This document shows positions 15,973 through 18,312 of a stretch of 18,312 bases of DNA, in pieces (within the stretch, counting starts at the first letter, position 1; each line of letters opens with the position of its first letter). Below the pieces are notes generated by a model. The model was given only the letters and a program-made list of their open reading frames with translations, ran no database searches and had not been told where the DNA came from. The DNA comes from Opitutaceae bacterium UBA3033. GTDB taxonomy: Bacteria > Verrucomicrobiota > Verrucomicrobiia > Opitutales > Opitutaceae. The stretch covers positions 1-18,312 of the forward strand of contig DFDG01000152.1 in assembly GCA_002367815.1 (NCBI GenBank), read 5' to 3'. Position numbers and translations under genes: made by a program.

Positions 15973-17145
15973 CTAATTCAAGGGCTTTATTAATTGATGA
16001 CCGTGCTTTAGCACCCTGGTTTTGGCCTTGGCGTTTAGTTGGTCCATCACTTGGGCCAATTTGCGACGCTTGTCATCGGTTCGAGCAAAGAGTTTGAGTT
16101 GTGGTGGTCCATCCTCTATGCCGGAAAAACGCACACTAACCAAGCGCAGTGGTCGATGTTTTCGCCAAGCAGCTTTTAAGAGCGGTGAAACCAAGGGATA
16201 AAAAGGTGCCTCAATATCGGAGGCATCCGGCAAACTACGTCCATGCGATTCTTCCGTAAAATCAGGATACCTGACTCTAAGCGTCAAGGTTCGCGCTCTC
16301 TTACCATCATCACGAATCTTGGCCATAAGTGAATCGATCATACGTTTCAAAACGCGCTCAATTTCCACGGACTCCGTAACATCCGACCCAAAGGTCTCTT
16401 GATGTGAGTAACTTTTGGCATCTTCATGATCGGTGTGGACTTCCCCGTCATCTTCGCCGCGTGCAGTCGCTACCATGCTACGCCAACCACGGCCAAAGAT
16501 TGCGTGGAGTTCACTCTCATTTCGAATTAGGATATCACCTATGGTTTTGATTCCTTTCTTTTGCAGTGATTCCACCGATTTTTCACCAACGCCGGGAATT
16601 TTGCCGACTGGCAATGGATCAAGAAATGCCTGCTCCGTGCCTGGATTTACCACCACAAATCCACGTGGCTTTCTGAGCTTTGAAGCTATCTGGGAAACTA
16701 GTTTGTTGCTCGCGATACCGATCGAGATCGGAATTTGTAATTCGGCCCAAACGCGCTCCTGCAAACTGCGCATCCGAGAAACAATTTCCCCGGTGGTTTT
16801 GAAACCACAGGGTCCAAGATCCAGATAGCCTTCATCCACGGAATTGCGCTGCACCAGAGGAGTAACGGTTTCACACAAATCGAACATCGCCTGTGATGTT
16901 TTACCATAAAGACCCGAAGTGTGCTCCAGCATTATCAAGTCAGGACATATCTTGAGTGCTCGTTGTGTAGGCATAGGGGTGTAAACCCCACAGGCGCGAG
17001 CCTCGTAACTCGCAGATGATATTATTCCCCGTTCTCGTCCCCCGACCGCACACTTGCTGCCTCGCAGTTTAGGTCGCAAGGCTAACTCGCACGAAACAAA
17101 GAATGCGTCGGCGTCGAGGTGTACAATGGTCGGCAGAGTTGGCAC
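15973..17145 (-). CDS. dinB: DNA polymerase IV (DinB, Y-family)
   Basis: Error-prone Y-family polymerase for translesion synthesis, 390 residues. The palm has HLDADAFF with catalytic Asp11 and steric-gate Phe16, then SASYEARACGV, and SVDEGYLDL with Asp104/Glu105 (SIDEAYLD is more usual). The thumb has a helix-hairpin-helix-like IPGVGEKSVESLQKKGI. The little-finger domain follows, with SHQETFGSDV and an RTLTLRVRY strand. A good beta-clamp-binding motif, QLKLF (349-353), lies about 40 residues before the C-terminus, not at the end as in E. coli Pol IV. The start is a GTG at 17145, which yields the standard N-terminus. No LexA-like site was recognised upstream, so damage control cannot be judged. 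It precedes the phosphatase gene on the same strand. Confidence 0.93.
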   Translation of the reverse strand: MPTLPTIVHLDADAFFVSCELALRPKLRGSKCAVGGRERGIISSASYEARACGVYTPMPTQRALKICPDLIMLEHTSGLYGKTSQAMFDLCETVTPLVQRNSVDEGYLDLGPCGFKTTGEIVSRMRSLQERVWAELQIPISIGIASNKLVSQIASKLRKPRGFVVVNPGTEQAFLDPLPVGKIPGVGEKSVESLQKKGIKTIGDILIRNESELHAIFGRGWRSMVATARGEDDGEVHTDHEDAKSYSHQETFGSDVTESVEIERVLKRMIDSLMAKIRDDGKRARTLTLRVRYPDFTEESHGRSLPDASDIEAPFYPLVSPLLKAAWRKHRPLRLVSVRFSGIEDGPPQLKLFARTDDKRRKLAQVMDQLNAKAKTRVLKHGHQLIKPLN

Positions 17146-17269
17146 TCTTCGGGTTTAGCACTATTGCGGTAGGAAACAACCCATGGATAGTGAGCTAATC
17201 CAAATGTTTTCTTAATATAGATTGCACTAACGAATACTTGCTGTGATCGGCAAACATTCAGCCGAATTA

Positions 17270-17875
17270 TCAGTTTAATGAATTCAATGCCAATTTCAGG
17301 TCATTACCGGCATGATGCTCGATCAAATCTACCAGGGCTGCTGGATCGATCGTGGCCGAGACCACTACAAGCTCATCATCATTCGTCACCGTAAGACAGA
17401 TTCGGTCGGGGGTTTCTGAATCTGCAGGGACGTAGATCAATACCGTATCAGAGGCACCGATGAACCCGATAATTCTGGTCCAACCATTATCATCCATTGC
17501 ACGGTCGGTATCGGAAACCTAGATATTGGTAGGTAAATGGGATAGCCCGGAACGAACTTCATAGACGCCAACGCTGGCATGACGGACCGCTGACAATACC
17601 ATTTTTATTTCGTCCAGCTCCTCATGCTGAATAAGCCGCAAAAAGCCACGAACACTGGCTAACGTGGCGCAACCAATGTTGAGTTGGACCCTAGTTTCCC
17701 AATCAGACTGATCATCTTTCATCACGTGGCGACGCAGTATTTCCGCATCGTGATCCAAGTGGATGAAACTATAAGCGGCGGAGCCGAGCACCAGCACCGG
17801 AGTGAGCACTGCCGCGAGCACCACCCAAGGCCAGATTCGTCGACGTTTGATGATGGGAGGAGTCGTTGAATTCAT
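17270..17875 (-). pseudogene. DUF4252-like membrane-anchored protein gene interrupted by an in-frame TAG
   Basis: Two short reading frames, 118 residues (17875-17519) and 75 residues (17497-17270), lie in the same frame, separated only by a TAG and seven sense codons. Read through, they give one product of about 200 residues. It has an N-terminal membrane anchor (about residues 14-38, after RRRIW), a helical middle (GFLRLIQHEEL...) and a beta-rich tail (GWTRII...LVVVSATIDPAALVDLI). The tail aligns with the neighbouring upstream gene over its full length. The distance from GVY to GW is one residue longer than in that neighbour, so the TAG sits inside the conserved fold. No ribosome-binding motif precedes the second part. 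It may be a point-mutated gene, a sequencing error or a readthrough gene. Family assignment to DUF4252 is from pattern only. Confidence 0.7.
17519..17521 (-). other. In-frame amber codon in the DUF4252-like gene
   Basis: The minus-strand frame reads ACC AAT ATC TAG GTT TCC GAT ACC, so one base change (for example from CAG, TAC or TGG) would restore an open frame. No second stop occurs before the natural TGA at 17270-17272. Confidence 0.8.
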
Positions 17876-17905
17876 GACCGTGGATGGATTGAACCATTGA
17901 CTGTA

Positions 17906-18312
17906 TTAGGCACCCGCTTCGGCCTTGGTGGAGATCTTGAGGCGGCGGAGTTCCTTGATGTCGAGTCTTTCGCCCAGATCAGCAATCTGTTCGGCGCGGA
18001 TGTGGCCGACGATATTGACGATTATGGCTTCACCATTTTTTTCCATCACGGTGACCACTACCCCGGAGATGGCATCTTCACTCGCAGTTTTAATGTAAAC
18101 CGCGACATCATCACCTTTGTGACCTTTTTTGTCTTTTCCTTCGCGGACGGTGACAATTTTCTCCCAGCCTTTGGTTTCCAGATCAGCTCGAATGGCCGTG
18201 ATTCGTCCTACGGTGTCCTTACGATTGGTGTCATCCATACCTACAACATTAACGCGGACCAGTTTGATATTTATTAAAAGTTCTGCGGCTTCAGGTTCGT
18301 GAATGGCGGCGA
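17906..18312 (-). CDS. DUF4252-like protein, 5' part beyond the window
   Basis: The frame is open from the right window edge to the TAA at 17906-17908, giving the last 134 or so codons of a longer gene. An internal ATG at 18238 is not the start, because conserved-looking sequence (EAAELLINIKLVRVNVVGMD) runs upstream of it to the edge. The pattern fits DUF4252: an alpha-helical segment, a beta strand (LVRVNVV), helix DDTNRKDTVGRI with RADLETKGWEKI, then beta strands ending IIVNIVGHIRAEQIADLGE. Function of this family is unknown; members are often small lipoproteins or exported proteins near ECF sigma genes. The N-terminus with any signal peptide is outside the window. The interrupted paralogue follows 30 bases downstream, so the two are probably cotranscribed. 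Confidence 0.78.
   Translation of the reverse strand, partial: AAIHEPEAAELLINIKLVRVNVVGMDDTNRKDTVGRITAIRADLETKGWEKIVTVREGKDKKGHKGDDVAVYIKTASEDAISGVVVTVMEKNGEAIIVNIVGHIRAEQIADLGERLDIKELRRLKISTKAEAGA

Noticed and set aside
17247..17265. TCGGC/GCCGA inverted repeat between the DUF4252-like gene and dinB
   Set aside because: The 5-base stem with a 9-base loop and no T-tract is not distinguishable from chance.
17897..18277. 126-codon plus-strand open frame at the right edge
   Set aside because: It is antisense to the DUF4252-like gene, whose minus-strand product aligns with its neighbour.

Overview
This looks like an ordinary chromosomal stretch of a free-living bacterium. It is fully packed with genes, has mid-range GC, and has no stretch over about 300 bases without a gene. 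I see no insertion sequence, phage gene, CRISPR array or rRNA. Verrucomicrobiota (Limisphaerales/Pedosphaera-like) is my best guess. The support is an ECF sigma factor with a membrane anti-sigma, DUF4252-like small proteins, a beta-CASP metallo-beta-lactamase protein and an almost complete lack of Shine-Dalgarno motifs. This placement is inference and rests on no marker gene.

Left block (1-4016, minus strand). Reading 5' to 3', a PilT/PilU-type pilus ATPase is followed by an unrecognised secreted protein, fabD (fatty acid synthesis) and lepA (translation; cut by the window edge). Gaps are 10, about 46 and 7 bases, so they may form one transcription unit.

Second block (4101-6345, plus strand). 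dapA and dapB are consecutive steps of lysine/diaminopimelate synthesis. ruvA follows after 2 bases. The ruvA stop codon overlaps the stop of a convergent gene.

Regulatory block (6342-9248). An ECF sigma factor and a one-TM putative anti-sigma lie on the minus strand. Divergent from them are tRNA-Lys(UUU), an orphan NarL/LuxR-type response regulator and a Pal-like OmpA lipoprotein, closed by a strong intrinsic terminator.

Third block (9298-13181, minus strand). purH is followed by an M48 metalloprotease lipoprotein and an M20 dipeptidase, with gaps of 33 and 23 bases.

Right part. apaG and a beta-CASP metallo-beta-lactamase protein are on the plus strand. A hairpin separates them from the minus-strand inositol-monophosphatase-family gene and dinB. 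At the right edge are two tandem DUF4252-like genes on the minus strand. The first is cut by the window edge. The second carries an in-frame TAG that splits an otherwise continuous, homologous reading frame; this is the most notable observation. I found no convincing new multi-gene system.
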